In this document: positions 18,099 to 25,667 of the stretch, in pieces
Numbering within the stretch: position 1 is the stretch's first letter
Layout: every line of letters starts with the position of its first letter
NCBI GenBank assembly: GCA_964457545.1
Contig: CAYWEN010000002.1
Coordinates: forward strand, 1 to 64,000
Source: JAGGTJ01 sp964457545
GTDB lineage: Bacteria > Desulfobacterota > DSM-4660 > Desulfatiglandales > Desulfatiglandaceae
Reading direction: 5' to 3'
DNA: 64,000 nucleotides
Notes under the pieces: generated by a model
Databases searched by the model: none
The model's input: the letters and a program-made list of their open reading frames with translations, nothing else
Told to the model about the DNA's origin: nothing
Translations under genes and position numbers: made by a program

Positions 18099-18827
18099 TT
18101 ATTCTTTGTTTACAGTGATCTGTTTGGTCTTTGCCTTGGCGGATGCAGTTTTGGGCAAGGTGATCTTCAAAACACCGTCTTTGAAAGATGCCTCTGCCCT
18201 GTCTTCTTCAATCTCGGATGGGAGATAAAAGCTCCTCTGGAATGTGCCATAAGAGCGTTCTATTTTGTAAAAACCTTCACCTTCCTTTTCTTCTTCCTGC
18301 CTTTTTTCTCCCCTTATAGTTATGACGTTGTTCCTTATTGAAATCTCAATATCGTCCTTGTCGACTCCTGGCAGATCTGCCATTATCTGGATGTTGTCAT
18401 CGGTTTCGCTTATATCTACCCGTGGCCATTCGTAGCCTGTCAAGGAAAGCAGGCTTTCTCCTGTTCCAATGCCTGGAAATCCCATGCCTTTTACAAACTC
18501 ATTAAACAGACGGTCTGTTGCCCTTTGAAGGTCTGAAAATGGTCGCAGCCATGTGTCAAGTGCACCCTCATTTGGTTTTTCTATCTGTACAGGCAAACGG
18601 TTTTTCTTTTTCCCTTTGGGTATCAGATTCTTGACCTTTTCGGAAAGATTCTTAAGTTCACGTGAGAGTTCTTCTGCTGATTCACGCAGTTCGCTGCCTG
18701 TTCCCTTCAGTTTCTCCTTTATCTTGGCTGTCAGTTCTGAAACCTCATTTTTAATATTGTCAATATTCTCCTTTAGTTCCTGAGTGGTATTGCTGAGTTT
18801 CTCCTTTGCTTTCTCGGTTACGGTCAT
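18099..18827 (-). CDS. Hsp20 small heat-shock protein with N-terminal coiled coil
   Basis: A 242-residue member of the alpha-crystallin family. The C-terminal 110 residues are the alpha-crystallin domain (WPRVDISETDDNIQIMADLPG, GVLKITLPK). The first 80 residues are a highly charged Lys/Glu helix (KEKLSNTTQELKENID, LSRELKNLSEKVKNLIP) that should form a coiled coil and makes the protein about 90 residues longer than a usual Hsp20. A C-terminal I-x-I/V type anchor is weak (KQITVNKE). AAGGAGG precedes the ATG. It is the last of three tandem hsp20 genes before a terminator. The coiled coil may set oligomer size or client choice (inference). Confidence 0.9.
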   Translation of the reverse strand: MTVTEKAKEKLSNTTQELKENIDNIKNEVSELTAKIKEKLKGTGSELRESAEELSRELKNLSEKVKNLIPKGKKKNRLPVQIEKPNEGALDTWLRPFSDLQRATDRLFNEFVKGMGFPGIGTGESLLSLTGYEWPRVDISETDDNIQIMADLPGVDKDDIEISIRNNVITIRGEKRQEEEKEGEGFYKIERSYGTFQRSFYLPSEIEEDRAEASFKDGVLKITLPKTASAKAKTKQITVNKE

Positions 18828-19114
18828 GATAATTCCTCCTTATGTCTGATATGGTATTTGTTGCAGGTCAGTTTTTGAGCACAATAAATGGTTTGGTCAA
18901 TGAATATAGACACGAGCACCGCTTAGCAGGCGTTGTGACCTGCCTGGCTTGGCACCTGACAAGAGCTTTTGTGCAGAACCAGGGAAAGTGTGAAAAAAAG
19001 ACCCCTGCATAACGTCCCTTTTTGCCCGCCTTCTGGATATTTGTTGTTAATCTTTTGTTTTTAATAAAGTTGAACAAAATTGAACATTATACAAGGGTTT
19101 TTTCTTGTTGGATT
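18828..19114. other. Gap between two hsp20 genes
   Basis: About 290 bases without a gene. The size is large enough for a separate promoter for the distal hsp20 gene, but I cannot name boxes. It contains an imperfect GC-rich inverted repeat near 18920-18955 (CAGGC...GCCTG). Confidence 0.35.
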
Positions 19115-19145
19115 ATAGCCGGAATGTCTTTTTGAATCCGGCTAT
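19115..19145. terminator. Stem-loop after the second hsp20 gene
   Basis: ATAGCCGGA (19115-19123) and TCCGGCTAT (19137-19145) form a 9-bp stem with a 13-base loop, 7 bases after the stop codon at 19152. There is no clean T run on the minus strand, so it may act as an mRNA-stabilising or weak attenuating hairpin rather than a full terminator. Confidence 0.55.
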
Positions 19146-19151
19146 GCAGAT

Positions 19152-19559
19152 TTAGCCTTTCACCTCTATTTTGCGAGGTGTTGCAGCTTCTACTTTTGGA
19201 AGTATTACCTTGAGAACACCATCTTTAATTTCAGCATCTATTTTTGCTTGATCAATAAGCTGGGAAAGTGTAAACTGCCTGTAAAACTTTCCTGTACGAT
19301 ATTCCCTTATAATATCTATTTCATTGCTGCTTTCTGGCGGAGTAACATCTCCTTCCAGTGTCAGCACATTATCATGCAGACTGATATTGATGTCTTTTGC
19401 CTTTACACCTGGCATATCAGCCAGAATAATGATCTCTTTTTCTGTTTCATAAATATCCACAGCAGGCGTAAATACAGCTCCAGGCCTGGTTTGTTCGGCC
19501 GGAATAGCCACTTCTGTCTTTTTTTTCGCCTGAAGTGCTTTGCTGTCGCTATCTGTCAT
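19152..19559 (-). CDS. Hsp20/alpha-crystallin family chaperone
   Basis: A 135-residue small heat-shock protein that should hold unfolding proteins in the cytoplasm without ATP. The alpha-crystallin domain covers about residues 30-130: FTPAVDIYETEKEIIILADMPG at its start, NDIVLTLEGDV-like strand NVLTLEGDV and GVLKVILPK near the end, with a C-terminal RKIEV anchor. Length is normal. AAGGGGGG precedes the ATG. It is the middle one of three tandem paralogues, about 110 bases after the first. Confidence 0.93.
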   Translation of the reverse strand: MTDSDSKALQAKKKTEVAIPAEQTRPGAVFTPAVDIYETEKEIIILADMPGVKAKDINISLHDNVLTLEGDVTPPESSNEIDIIREYRTGKFYRQFTLSQLIDQAKIDAEIKDGVLKVILPKVEAATPRKIEVKG

Positions 19560-19668
19560 GATTCATCCCCCCTTTCAGTCTATATTCTCTTTTTGATCAG
19601 GCCTGTTATATGATCATATGGCGAGAAAGCCTGAATGCAGTCGTTTAGGTCATATAATCTGTCTTTGA

Positions 19669-20133
19669 CTATGATGCCTTGACGGTTATCTGTTTGGGTT
19701 TCGCCTCTTCTGTTTTGGGCAAGGTTACTGTGAGAACCCCGTCTTCACAATGAGCTTCCACCTTGTTTGTATCTATTTGAGTTGGCAGGGTTATTATTCT
19801 GCTGAATTTTCCAAATTCTCTTTCCCTTCTGTGATACTGAGCATTTTCATCGTCTATTTCAAGTTTTCTTTCCCCGGAAATAGACATGGTATTACCTGTT
19901 ACAGATATTTCCAGATCATTGGCCTTGAAACCGGGGAGTTCAGCCCGTATATAATAGTTGTTTTTATCTTCTGTTATATTCATCAAAGGGAAAACACCTG
20001 AAACAGGCTCTTTTCCCAATTCTCCAGACAGACCTCCTACAAGCAAATCCATCTGTCTTCTCAAACGTTCCATTTCATCAAATATATTTGTTGTGTTTCC
20101 TATGGGCCACGAAGCTATTCTGTTAAGCAACAT
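19669..20133 (-). CDS. Hsp20/alpha-crystallin family chaperone
   Basis: A 154-residue small heat-shock protein, first of three tandem paralogues. The N-terminal 45 residues (IFDEMERLRRQMDLLVGGL) are the usual variable oligomerisation arm. The alpha-crystallin domain follows (FPLMNITEDKNNYYIRAELPG, GNTMSISGERK, GVLTVTLPK) and the C-terminal KQITV anchor motif is present. GGAAAGGAGG precedes the ATG. The 325-base upstream gap holds a strong stem-loop at 20210-20241 that may take part in regulation. Confidence 0.95.
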   Translation of the reverse strand: MLLNRIASWPIGNTTNIFDEMERLRRQMDLLVGGLSGELGKEPVSGVFPLMNITEDKNNYYIRAELPGFKANDLEISVTGNTMSISGERKLEIDDENAQYHRREREFGKFSRIITLPTQIDTNKVEAHCEDGVLTVTLPKTEEAKPKQITVKAS

Positions 20134-20209
20134 CGTTGATCCCTCCTTTCCTTGAAAATTGTTTTGGTCTGTTGATCAGACAATATTTAATACCTTGGTT
20201 ATGAATTTT

Positions 20210-20241
20210 CAGGATAGGGAATATGGGATATTCCTATCCTG
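20210..20241. promoter_or_regulatory. Long stem-loop upstream of the first hsp20 gene
   Basis: CAGGATAGG(G)AATAT and ATATTCCTATCCTG pair over 14 bp with a single bulged G and a 3-base loop. It lies 77 bases upstream of the hsp20 start and 217 bases downstream of the ispH-ubiA stop. With no T run on either strand it is not an ordinary terminator; an operator or mRNA structure is possible. The rest of 20134-20457 shows nothing else. Confidence 0.5.
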
Positions 20242-20457
20242 TTATACAGTAAAAAGATTAATATATCTAAGTAGATGTACCCCTTTTTAAAAAAGATAAA
20301 TTCGATTTTTGAAGTGTCAAGGGTAAAGGTGTAAAAAAAATAACAGATATGAATGAGGTTATGAAAGGTTGCGTTAAAAAGGTATGCAAGTGGATGATAT
20401 GGATTGATTATGTGTCTTGCACAGACAGATGCTGCAAGAAGGATTTTTGGATGGAGA

Positions 20458-22185
20458 TTAGAATAAGCTGTAGCACAATGCAAGTATCCCTATAAAAAAG
20501 AAATTGGCTTCAACCAGGGCCTCGGACAGTGTCCCGGGCCGGAGCCACGATTTGTGATGTGCCATAAAACATATCCCCATGGTAATTACGGGAAGAATAA
20601 ATAAAAAGACAGACGGGCGCATTATTCCTGTGACAATTCCGGCTGCAATGCTTGATACTGTTGTGCACAGGATGGTGTAAATGAGTGTTATGGCCTTTTT
20701 TTCTCCTATTATGATGGGCAGGGTGTTTGTGCCCACAACCAGATCGCCCTGGGTCTGGAGCAGATCCATGAAAAGGGCTCGTGCATAGCTTATGAGAAAT
20801 ACTATTGCAAGAGAGAGTATGGCTGCAGGACTTGCAGAATATTCACATGACAAGATGGGTAATATGCCTATTGCAATTCCCCATGTCAATGCCTCTAACA
20901 TGCTTCTTGAACCCGGAATATCCTTGAGCCTTGAATAGATAAGTTTTGCCCTCATTGATTTTGGTACAAGAGGAATGGTGCAGATTATACCAAAACCACT
21001 TAATATGATTATAGCGATGAAACAGGGCCATCCCATTGTCCAGGATATGAGTATGGATGACAAAAAGGAGATGCAGCCAGCAGGAATAAGAATGTCCTTG
21101 TATTTTTCCAAAAAGATGGCACGTTCAGGATCATTGTATATACTGGCCTCCTTGTCAAGAAAACGGTTAAGGACATGCATTGCATATATATAAAGTGTGC
21201 TTAGCAGGGGAAATATAAGGCGCAACTTTTCTCCGGCCAATATGCCTGCGGCACAGGCAAGGCAAAAAGCTCCTCCAGCCACGGCCAGATCACTTAGGAC
21301 AAGAAATCTCAATATCCTTTTTAACCAGTAAACAGGGCTTGTTTTGTTTTCATGAATTTCTTCCAGTCTTCTCGTAACTTTTTTGATCATCCATGTTGGG
21401 GTGGATGCGCCGGCAGTAACGCCTACGGTTGTTATTCCTTTAAAATCCTCTTCATTTATGTCTTTATCCGTTTCTACGTAAAATGTGGGCAGACCTGATT
21501 CTTTTGCAACCTCGAAAAGCCGTTGGGTATTGCCACTATGTTTTCCTCCCACTACTACAATGGCTTCTGCCTTTCCTTTGAATCCAGCAACTTCGTGTTG
21601 CCTCTGATTGGTTGCATCGCATATTGTGTTAAAAGTCAGCGCTTCAGGAAATCGTTTCTTTAAGGCTGTTTCAATATCCCGAAATTTTTTCCCGTCCTGG
21701 GTTGTCTGTGCCACCATTACTATTGGTTCTGTGTCTGGCAGCTTTGCTATGTCTTCCACCTCCTGGATTATATAGGCATGGCCCTTGCTGTATCCTATCA
21801 GACCCTTGACCTCTGCATGGTCCTTGTCTCCTACAATTACTGCAGTGCAGCCCTTGCTGGTGTGATAACGGATCAATGCCTGTACCCTTGCCACTCTGGG
21901 ACAGGTGGCATCCAATATCTTGAATCCTTTTGCTTTAATTGCTGCACGTTCGTCAGGAGGTATTCCATGTGCCCTTATAACAATCTCGCCTGTATGAAAA
22001 TCATCTATGTTATCCAGTTCCTGAATACCCCTTGATGTGAGCATGTCAACTACCTGCCTGTTGTGAATGAGCGGACCATATGTGAAAAGCTGTGCCCTTG
22101 TCCGGTTGGATTCTGCCAATACCATTTCCATGGCACGTTTGACGCCCATGCAAAATCCCGCTGTTTTAGCCAAGACAACTTTCAA
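20458..22185 (-). CDS. ispH: IspH-UbiA fusion: HMBPP reductase joined to a UbiA prenyltransferase
   Basis: A 575-residue fusion. Residues 1-280 are a complete IspH, the Fe-S enzyme making IPP and DMAPP from HMBPP in the MEP pathway. The three cluster Cys are present (C12 in GFCMGV, C95 in DATCPRV, C189 in NTICDATNQRQ) together with RAHGIPP. Residues about 285-575 are a UbiA-type membrane prenyltransferase with about eight hydrophobic segments and both Asp motifs in modified form: NRFLDKEASIYND near 340 and DLLQTQGD near 466, then NTLPIIIGEKKA. There is no stop or frameshift between the parts. Start is TTG at 22185 with AAGGAGA. The UbiA substrate is unknown; the fusion would couple isoprenoid supply to prenyl transfer (inference). 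HpnG-like and MlaC-like genes lie upstream. Confidence 0.92.
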   Translation of the reverse strand: MKVVLAKTAGFCMGVKRAMEMVLAESNRTRAQLFTYGPLIHNRQVVDMLTSRGIQELDNIDDFHTGEIVIRAHGIPPDERAAIKAKGFKILDATCPRVARVQALIRYHTSKGCTAVIVGDKDHAEVKGLIGYSKGHAYIIQEVEDIAKLPDTEPIVMVAQTTQDGKKFRDIETALKKRFPEALTFNTICDATNQRQHEVAGFKGKAEAIVVVGGKHSGNTQRLFEVAKESGLPTFYVETDKDINEEDFKGITTVGVTAGASTPTWMIKKVTRRLEEIHENKTSPVYWLKRILRFLVLSDLAVAGGAFCLACAAGILAGEKLRLIFPLLSTLYIYAMHVLNRFLDKEASIYNDPERAIFLEKYKDILIPAGCISFLSSILISWTMGWPCFIAIIILSGFGIICTIPLVPKSMRAKLIYSRLKDIPGSRSMLEALTWGIAIGILPILSCEYSASPAAILSLAIVFLISYARALFMDLLQTQGDLVVGTNTLPIIIGEKKAITLIYTILCTTVSSIAAGIVTGIMRPSVFLFILPVITMGICFMAHHKSWLRPGTLSEALVEANFFFIGILALCYSLF

Positions 22186-22309
22186 TGAAAGATTCTCCTT
22201 AATGTTTTATGGGTTTTTACAGAGACATATCTGATAAAATATTGGTGTGTCCTGATATTTTCAAGGGTCTGTACCGGTTGTTTCTTATTAATAATAAATT
22301 GCCATACCT

Positions 22310-22442
22310 TGCAATCTCTGTGTTAATTGTAGCATTTTTTTACAGGACACGTTTGTACGATTCAGTTTTCTTGATCCTGTCCCATTTTTTATTTCTGGTG
22401 TGGGAACTTTTTAGGCGCCGGAATTAATTTGTGGACAGACGC
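22310..22442 (+). repeat. Degenerate copy of the dispersed intergenic element
   Basis: The right half is recognisable: TTGATCCTGTCCCATTTTTT, ATTTCTGGTGTGGGAAC, and CGCCGGAATTAATTTGTGGAC, which matches the right end of the copy at 31042. The left half is poorly preserved. It fills most of the gap between ispH-ubiA and the hpnG-like gene. Confidence 0.5.
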
Positions 22443-22460
22443 TGGTTATGATTAAGATCT

Positions 22461-23204
22461 TTATGATACTGTCCAGGTTGTAACATCCAACACCTTTTTC
22501 AGTGTCTTTTTGGCCGCATGAAATGTCATGGCAAGTCTGAAAAGCCCTGATATATCCGCAGGATTTTTTAATAATTCCATTAACAGATGAGCGGCGCATA
22601 TCTGCCCCGATATGTCCGCTGCTTTTGTGGCAGACAATGGAATTGTCATATTTGCCGTGTCAGATATGGCTCGAATTGCAATAAAAGGTATACCTGCTGA
22701 ACAGGCTGCTTCTGCAACAGCTCCGCTTTCCATGTCAATTGCAACAGCATTGCATTTTAATGCCAGGGACTTTTTGTCCTCAGGGGTTGCAAGGATCTTT
22801 TCGTGCTGAACAAGGGGGCCGGTATTAACGTTCAGGTGTTTTTTGAGTGTTGAATAAAGGCGGTCATGCCATTTGGTGTTTGAGGTTATGGTCTTGTCCC
22901 CGGTTATTATAACTTTTGGAAGGACCAGATCGCCTGGCGATATGTCTGGAATAAGTGCCCCTGCACATCCCCAGCTTACAAGGGTTGAAACACCTTTTTT
23001 GATAAGCTCTTGTGATGCATCATATGCCCTGTCTGCACCAATTCCTGATATATATAAGATGAGATTGCTGCTGATTTGGCATGGATGCCCGGGGAGCAGT
23101 TCTGAGTGTCTGTCCAGGACAGAGAATAAAACGGCCTCTGCCTTCAGCGCACTTACAATCCCAATGGGGGGTACTGTTTTTACTTCCTTTTGGTTGTCAT
23201 CCAT
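22461..23204 (-). CDS. hpnG: Nucleoside phosphorylase-like protein, HpnG type
   Basis: A 247-residue member of the PNP/UDP phosphorylase superfamily. GIVSALKAEA (residues 14-23), YISGIGADRAYDAS (about 51-64), LVSWGCAGALIPDISPGDLVLP (about 73-94; the motif pattern of the hopanoid-associated phosphorylase HpnG), AIDMESGAVAEAA (about 150-162) and AIRAISDTAN near 173 are visible. HpnG releases adenine from adenosylhopane during bacteriohopanetetrol synthesis. MTA/SAH nucleosidase or futalosine hydrolase are alternatives. The ATG and its AAAGG ribosome site lie inside a dispersed element (23196-23275). The neighbours are an IspH-UbiA fusion and an MlaC/HpnM-like gene. Confidence 0.75.
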   Translation of the reverse strand: MDDNQKEVKTVPPIGIVSALKAEAVLFSVLDRHSELLPGHPCQISSNLILYISGIGADRAYDASQELIKKGVSTLVSWGCAGALIPDISPGDLVLPKVIITGDKTITSNTKWHDRLYSTLKKHLNVNTGPLVQHEKILATPEDKKSLALKCNAVAIDMESGAVAEAACSAGIPFIAIRAISDTANMTIPLSATKAADISGQICAAHLLMELLKNPADISGLFRLAMTFHAAKKTLKKVLDVTTWTVS

Positions 23205-23275
23205 AAACAGCCTTTTTTGGCAATTTTCATGTCAATATGCTGAATTTCTTGTGTGGTACGTTTTATGGATAATAT
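23196..23275 (+). repeat. Dispersed intergenic element overlapping the hpnG start codon
   Basis: CATCCATAAACAGCC, TTTTTTGGCAATTTTCATG, TGTCAATATGCTGAATTTC and CTTGTG match the left and middle parts in order, and GTTTTATGGATAAT closes the inverted pair. Its complement gives AAAAAAGGCTGTTTATGGAT, i.e. the ribosome site and the first codons of the hpnG-like gene. Confidence 0.75.
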
Positions 23276-23415
23276 ATGTTTACGCAATGAAACTGAATAG
23301 CAATAATAAAATGTATATGAAACAACTGTGAATTGGATATTATATGCTGCCTGTTTGCAGATGGGAAGTAAAACAGTGCTTGATTTATAAAAAGCGGTTT
23401 GCAGGTCAGGTTTTT

Positions 23416-24048
23416 TTAATTGTCCTGTTCATTGGCTCTTTCTCTGTTTATTTCCTCCTGTGTCTGCATCTTTTTTAACAAGGTCTGGAAAGATCGTTTT
23501 TTTATTACCCTCAGAAAGGATCTTCGATAGTTTTTTACTATGCTTATACCATCAATTACAACATCGTATACCAACCACCTGCCATTTACCGGGATAAGAA
23601 GATATTCCACTGGAATTTCTCCATCTGGCCTGACGATTACTGTCTGCACTACAGCCTTTTGGGGAAAGACCTTTTCTTTTGTGTAACGAACCCTTTCCTT
23701 TCCGAGAAAATTGAGAACCATGCTCGTGTAGGAATCCAGAAACAGGGATTGGAAAACCTTTCTGAATTGTTTGCGCTGTTGTTTGCTAATCTTTTGCCAC
23801 ATGCTTCCAAGGGCATTTTTTGCCATTGTGCAGGAGTCAAAGTTTTTTTTGATGACAAGTTTGATTGCAAGCCTTCTTTTTTGTATGGACTTATGATCAT
23901 GAAGACTTGTGTCGGTCTGAATGGCAATGACCTTGTCGAGCATGTTTTTTACAAAATCTTCAGGTGATTTTGCAGGTACAGCGGCATTCAGACCGGTATA
24001 TATGCATAACAAAATATATGTTGCAGATAATACGATTTTGTATCTCAT
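23416..24048 (-). CDS. MlaC/Ttg2D-family periplasmic protein (HpnM-like)
   Basis: A 210-residue protein with a signal peptide (residues 1-23, ILLCIYTGLNAAVPA). The mature part fits the MlaC family of periplasmic phospholipid shuttles: FVKNMLDKVIAIQ, FDSCTMAKNALGSMW, FRKVFQSLFLDSYTSMV and the beta strands IPVEYLLIPVNGRWLVYDVVIDGIS. In hopanoid producers a family member, HpnM, moves hopanoids to the outer membrane. The adjacent hpnG-like gene makes that attractive, but sequence alone does not separate HpnM from MlaC. It is encoded 46 bases after the purD-like gene on the same strand. Confidence 0.8.
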   Translation of the reverse strand: MRYKIVLSATYILLCIYTGLNAAVPAKSPEDFVKNMLDKVIAIQTDTSLHDHKSIQKRRLAIKLVIKKNFDSCTMAKNALGSMWQKISKQQRKQFRKVFQSLFLDSYTSMVLNFLGKERVRYTKEKVFPQKAVVQTVIVRPDGEIPVEYLLIPVNGRWLVYDVVIDGISIVKNYRRSFLRVIKKRSFQTLLKKMQTQEEINRERANEQDN

Positions 24049-24094
24049 ATAATTGTCCCTTCATGTATGCAGACCTGCAGGAGGCTGTTACCTT

Positions 24095-25453
24095 TTACAG
24101 ACCTATGGTTTTTCTGAAACGAAGACAGTTGGCGTTGTTGTTGTTATGGTCTTCAAAGCACAGTTTCTGTATGTTTCTGTAAGCCTTTTCCCTCGCCTTT
24201 TCAAGGGTTGTGTTTCCTGCAACAATATGCATGACCCTTCCTCCATTTGTGACAAGACCCTTGTCCGGATGTTCATCTACCCCGGCAAAGTATATGGCTA
24301 TATCCGGTTCCAGCAAATCAATCCCTGTTATTTTGTGTCCCTTGCCATAGCGGCCGGGGTAACCCTTGTTCCATCCCCTTGATGCTTTGGATCTTCCCTC
24401 CATGGCAATAACATCTACATAGTATTGGGAGTTCCATACCTGTTTTATGGTATCTATTGAACCTTCCCAGACTGCCATCCCTATTTCAAACAGATCAGTG
24501 CTTAGTTTTCGGGCTATTACTTCCCACTCCGGATCCCCGTGCCTGACATTTATTTCAAATACCTCAAGGTTGTTATATGGGTCCAGATTCAGACCAAAGT
24601 ATAGCACTCCCTTGTATTGCCAGCCAAGATCATTGTAAATTGCATTTACCGTCGGATTTACGATTTCTTTTATGATGCGGTTTACGAGCCATGGGGATAC
24701 CAGTCGGTGAGGGCAGTAACATCCGGTGCCACCTGTATTGAGATTTCCACCAAACTGTTTTATGGAATCCTTGTCGTCGTGGTCAAATGCGACTTTGTAG
24801 TCCTGGGCAAACATTCGTAATGGCATCATATGGCTGCCATCCAGATAGGCGAAAAATGATATCTCTGTACCGTATTTTCTCTCTTCAATAACTATCCTGT
24901 CCCCTGATTTGCCAAATGCCTTTTTTATCATGATCTTGTCTATGGCTGACAGGGCATCATCAATATCATCGCAGACAATAGCGCCTTTGCCCGCAGCAAG
25001 TCCGTTGGCCTTGACAACCACCTGATAACCTATGTCATGCACAAATTTCTTTGCCTTGACAGGGTCGTCAAAAACCCTGTATTCTGGTTTGGCTACACCT
25101 GCCTTTGTGAGTAGTTCATTGGTAAAGCTTCTGTCGCTTTCAAGTCGGACAAACTCTTTTTTGGGGCCAACTGTACGTATTCCATTCAGATTAAGGATAT
25201 TGACAAGGCCTTCTTCCAATGGGTTTTCTGGCCCTACATCTACTATATCAACCTTTTTTTCAACACAAAAATCACTTACATCTTTCAGATTTCTGACAGG
25301 CACCTGTTCAATAAGTCCCCGTTTCCCTTTTGGTGTTCTTTGTATTCCAGGGTTGCCAGGGGCAAAGTAGACCTTGTCTACATGTTGACTGTCTCCATAT
25401 TTGTCAGCAAGACAGTGATCTCTGCCTCCGGAACCATATACCAATACTTTCAT
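24095..25453 (-). CDS. purD: PurD-like ATP-grasp ligase, divergent phosphoribosylamine-glycine ligase
   Basis: A 452-residue protein with the PurD layout: N domain starting VLVYGSGGRDHCLADKYG, GPENPLEEGLVNIL near 75, ATP-grasp domain with VVVKANGLAAGKGAIV (about 145-160) and FEINVRHGDPEWEV (about 313-326), and a C domain with NGGRVMHIVAGNTTLEKARE. Several invariant family positions differ: GGREHAL is GGRDHCL, PNTGGMGAYSP is LNTGGTGCYCP, and FNVRFGDPETQ is INVRHGDPEWE. The extra length is in the first and last domains. It may be the organism's purine enzyme or a specialised ATP-grasp ligase for another amine or amino acid. Start ATG 25453. An operon with the MlaC-like gene is likely. Confidence 0.75.
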   Translation of the reverse strand: MKVLVYGSGGRDHCLADKYGDSQHVDKVYFAPGNPGIQRTPKGKRGLIEQVPVRNLKDVSDFCVEKKVDIVDVGPENPLEEGLVNILNLNGIRTVGPKKEFVRLESDRSFTNELLTKAGVAKPEYRVFDDPVKAKKFVHDIGYQVVVKANGLAAGKGAIVCDDIDDALSAIDKIMIKKAFGKSGDRIVIEERKYGTEISFFAYLDGSHMMPLRMFAQDYKVAFDHDDKDSIKQFGGNLNTGGTGCYCPHRLVSPWLVNRIIKEIVNPTVNAIYNDLGWQYKGVLYFGLNLDPYNNLEVFEINVRHGDPEWEVIARKLSTDLFEIGMAVWEGSIDTIKQVWNSQYYVDVIAMEGRSKASRGWNKGYPGRYGKGHKITGIDLLEPDIAIYFAGVDEHPDKGLVTNGGRVMHIVAGNTTLEKAREKAYRNIQKLCFEDHNNNNANCLRFRKTIGL

Positions 25454-25484
25454 CTTCTGTCCTTTTGTTGTTTTTTGGTGATAT

Positions 25485-25618
25485 CATTTCCATATACAAA
25501 TGGCTTTTTCTGCCAATTCCAATTCAGTTCGGATATGATACCCTGGGTTTTATCCTGCACAAAAATTCTCATTTCTGCAGGTTAACAAATTTGCTGCTCT
25601 GTGTTTATATGTATTGCA
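25485..25618 (+). repeat. Dispersed intergenic element upstream of the purD-like gene
   Basis: ATTTCCATATACAAATGGC, TTTTTCTGCCAATTCC, TTATCCTGCACAAAAATTC, TCATTTCTGCAGGTTAACAA and TGCTGCTCTGTGTTTATATG match the consensus in order, with about 80% identity in the conserved blocks by eye. It lies between the purD-like and DUF4412-like genes. Confidence 0.7.
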
Positions 25619-25667
25619 CTGGCAGGTACATAATATAAAAATCCGATTCATAACTTGTCCGGATCAA

